A stretch of 38,643 bases of DNA from NCBI GenBank assembly GCA_024638165.1, contig JAHEKV010000009.1:1-38643 (forward strand), in the 5' to 3' direction. The first letter of the stretch is position 1, and every line of letters starts with the position of its first letter. This document shows, in pieces, positions 36,766 through 38,643 of this stretch. Position numbers and translations under genes: made by a program. The DNA is from Flavobacteriaceae bacterium (GTDB taxonomy: Bacteria > Bacteroidota > Bacteroidia > Flavobacteriales > Flavobacteriaceae). The notes beneath the pieces are model-generated. The model was not told the DNA's origin and did no database searches. It was given only the letters and a program-made list of their open reading frames with translations.

Positions 36766-38457
36766 TTATGACTGATCTCTATATCTAGACTTTAGTTTCC
36801 GTAAATATTCCATCTTATATCCAGTAATTTCACTTATTTCTTGAAGTGTTACTCCTTTTTGAAACAGTTCTTTTGACATTAATCGACGTTTATTCTCTAT
36901 AAGCTTACCTGGTCCAGTATTACCTGTTAATTGGTTTAATTTCCTGTAAGATAAAGAGAACTCTTCTTGAATTCTATGTACTGTAATAGTAGAAAGGTTA
37001 TTATCAATAAAAGCATTAATGTCATCTACAAGTTTGGCTGCTGCATCTACTGTATTCTCTGTTTTAGTTTTAAAAACTTTGAATAGAAGTGATAATCTTA
37101 GAATAATACCTATCAACATTACAATAATCACGATCAGAGCAATATTGGTAGTTTTTTGGTCAGGCTCTTCCTGAGACTGAGATTTAAAAGCAATAAAATC
37201 TTTAACCGCTATTTTAGATAAACCGCTAATACCACCAGCAAAAATGGTATCTCTGTCTACAAAAAGTGCCTTTCTATTAAATTCATTGAAGTTTAATTCT
37301 GTTAATTGGTTTTGCGATATGTTGTACTTGAAAAAACCAGTATCTGACAGAAGAGCTAAATATTCATTATTTATCGCTGTAACGGTATGAAAAAGATTTG
37401 AGTTTAGGATTCGCCGCTCCTTTGAAAAATATAATTCACCAACACCTTTCTCATCAATAAAATAAATATGATTGTCTTTAAAATTTACACTAGTAATATT
37501 GGATTTAAAGACATAATTAGTGAGGACCTCATCGGTTTTCAAACTAATTAATTTCAGTTCAAGTCCTCGAACATATAAGATTCTTCTATCGATGGTGTAA
37601 TCATGTATAAACTTAGCCGATGACGAATATCTATTATCTTTTATATTGACCGTATCGATTCCTGTCACATAGTTGATAAGATCTGTCTTAAATAAGCCTT
37701 TACTGCTAAAAATGTAGTACGTTGAGTCATTCGCCTTATAAGAGTCTTCAGAGAATCCTAAATTGTTTCCTAAGAGATTAATTTCTCCACTCAATTCGTT
37801 CCTATAATACTTTACTGAGTTATCAGCTTTTCTGACGAATAATCCATCAAAATTTATATGAATTTCATTTGAAAATTCTCGAATAAAACTATTTGTATAA
37901 AGCGGGAAACTATCCTGAATTATTTCATCATGATTATAAATCCCGTCATAAGTTCCAACGTAATTCTTCGAAATACTCCTGACGCTTATACCATCAAATG
38001 ATTTGAAAATTAAATTCTTTACAAAATAATAGATGCCCCCATCATAAAGAGCATAGAGATTATTTCCTTGGCTGACTAAATACTCTATGGGTAGATTTTC
38101 AGATTCTATTAGAGATAAGGCTTGTGCGCCTATTACATCTTTTGAATTCTTAGTTAAATCCACTCTTGGTATGAGGACAACATTATTATCAGTTGTCTGA
38201 TTTTCTAAATAGCCAGTATTTTCCTTATCAAACCTCCCTTTTTTATCAGATTTCTTAATTAAAAGGTTGTCTTTAATTATATAAACACCTTCACTTGAGG
38301 ATACTAAAATATCCGTATCTAACTTTTGAATCTCGTAGAAATAAACTTCTTTATTATCGACAGTATTTATCACTGAAATTAACTTATAACCCTTTAAAAA
38401 TTGGCTATAGCAAAGGCTAGTGATAAATATTAGCACAATTGAGACTTTATTTTTCAT
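36766..38457 (-). CDS. Membrane-anchored one-component regulator: sensor domain, one helix, AraC-type HTH
   Basis: The 563-residue protein has a Sec signal (about 1-18, ending CYS-Q) and a long periplasmic region (about 20-435) made of repeated short beta strands with YxF, GVYII and GGIYYF-like units, which looks propeller-like. One membrane helix follows (about 438-460), then a cytoplasmic C-terminal part with an AraC-family helix-turn-helix (about 478-563: LSTITVHRIQEEFSLSYRKLNQL and GVTLQEISEITGYKMEYLRKL). No histidine kinase or receiver domain is present, so sensing and DNA binding are in one chain. The second helix-turn-helix ends earlier than in typical AraC proteins. Codon use is more AT-rich than upstream genes. 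It is divergent from a secreted protein at 38563, a likely target. Confidence 0.75.
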   Translation of the reverse strand: MKNKVSIVLIFITSLCYSQFLKGYKLISVINTVDNKEVYFYEIQKLDTDILVSSSEGVYIIKDNLLIKKSDKKGRFDKENTGYLENQTTDNNVVLIPRVDLTKNSKDVIGAQALSLIESENLPIEYLVSQGNNLYALYDGGIYYFVKNLIFKSFDGISVRSISKNYVGTYDGIYNHDEIIQDSFPLYTNSFIREFSNEIHINFDGLFVRKADNSVKYYRNELSGEINLLGNNLGFSEDSYKANDSTYYIFSSKGLFKTDLINYVTGIDTVNIKDNRYSSSAKFIHDYTIDRRILYVRGLELKLISLKTDEVLTNYVFKSNITSVNFKDNHIYFIDEKGVGELYFSKERRILNSNLFHTVTAINNEYLALLSDTGFFKYNISQNQLTELNFNEFNRKALFVDRDTIFAGGISGLSKIAVKDFIAFKSQSQEEPDQKTTNIALIVIIVMLIGIILRLSLLFKVFKTKTENTVDAAAKLVDDINAFIDNNLSTITVHRIQEEFSLSYRKLNQLTGNTGPGKLIENKRRLMSKELFQKGVTLQEISEITGYKMEYLRKLKSRYRDQS

Positions 38458-38562
38458 ATTGGTAAATATAATCCATATTACGAAAAATCTTTAAGGATTG
38501 ATAATCTAAGTATTGTTTCTATTTCTAAGATTTTTAAACTCAGAAATATACAATGGTCCATC

Positions 38563-38643
38563 ATGATAAAGTTTAACTCAAAGAAGTACTGTTTTCATAC
38601 ATTTTTGATGTTTGTCTTAATCTTCCAGAGCAGCTTATGTTTA
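38563..38643 (+). CDS. Start of a secreted or membrane protein, cut by window end
   Basis: An ATG at 38563 opens a frame that stays open for 27 codons to the window edge. It encodes a basic N-terminus (K3, K7, K8) and a hydrophobic core (HTFLMFVLIFQSSLCL), a typical signal peptide. It is divergent from the membrane-anchored regulator with 105 bases between the starts. The product cannot be told from this fragment. No consensus -7 box was found in the gap. Confidence 0.45.
   Translation, partial: MIKFNSKKYCFHTFLMFVLIFQSSLCL

Overview
The window is a chromosomal stretch from a member of the Bacteroidota, most likely order Flavobacteriales. The evidence is: promoters of the TAnnTTTG (-7) / TTG (-33) type before many genes, sometimes at the expected spacing; a fused SecDF; conserved Bacteroidota-only genes (DUF1599, MauE/thioredoxin-like membrane protein, DUF4293); an OmpP1/FadL porin; TAATG and ATGA stop/start overlaps; and a tmRNA encoding the tag GENTYALAA. 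Assignment below order level is not supported by what can be read here.

Layout. Bases 1-52 are the 3' part of a tRNA-Arg(ACG) with a terminator. Bases 238-1516 (minus) hold a pentameric ligand-gated ion channel homologue followed by a 54-residue membrane microprotein, with a secreted protein of unknown function at 1573-2109. Bases 2106-5649 (minus) form a tightly coupled operon: DUF1599, MauE-like membrane protein, tpiA, prmA, clpS. Bases 5724-7353 (plus) are folP and the c-di-AMP synthase cdaA. Bases 7350-9864 (minus) are truA and an MsbA-like ABC exporter. They are divergent from a metallophosphoesterase (9901) across a perfect palindrome made of two back-to-back -7 boxes. Next come a DUF4293 gene, rho with a long disordered insertion, rpsT and two identical tRNA-Glu genes, and proS. 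Bases 14822-20717 (plus) carry a Trp/Asn/Ser/Arg-rich lipoprotein, the FadL-like porin, and folE-cysS-yidD-lgt. Bases 20787-30297 (minus) carry secDF, mdh, gyrB, asnB and an amidohydrolase lipoprotein. Then follow ftsE and a ROK/polyphosphate glucokinase (plus), typA (minus), kdsA, a PHP-domain phosphodiesterase and ssrA (plus).

Up to ssrA the window is almost all housekeeping: translation (tRNAs, proS, cysS, rpsT, typA, prmA, truA, ssrA), envelope biogenesis (secDF, yidD, lgt, kdsA, porin), folate/pterin synthesis (folP, folE), and central metabolism (tpiA, mdh, asnB). After ssrA (36223 to the end) the sequence is visibly more AT-rich. It has a 540-base gene-free stretch, then a membrane-anchored one-component regulator with a C-terminal AraC-type helix-turn-helix, divergent from a secreted protein that runs off the window. 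This looks like the start of an accessory region at the classical ssrA integration site, but no integrase lies inside the window.

Several starts were moved downstream of the longest open frame, because family N-termini and promoter boxes agree on the internal start (truA, rho, proS, secDF, gyrB, asnB, typA). The points most worth a second look are the channel/microprotein pair, the Rho insertion, the Trp/Asn-rich lipoprotein with a rare strong Shine-Dalgarno, the palindromic divergent promoter, and the ssrA-adjacent regulator.
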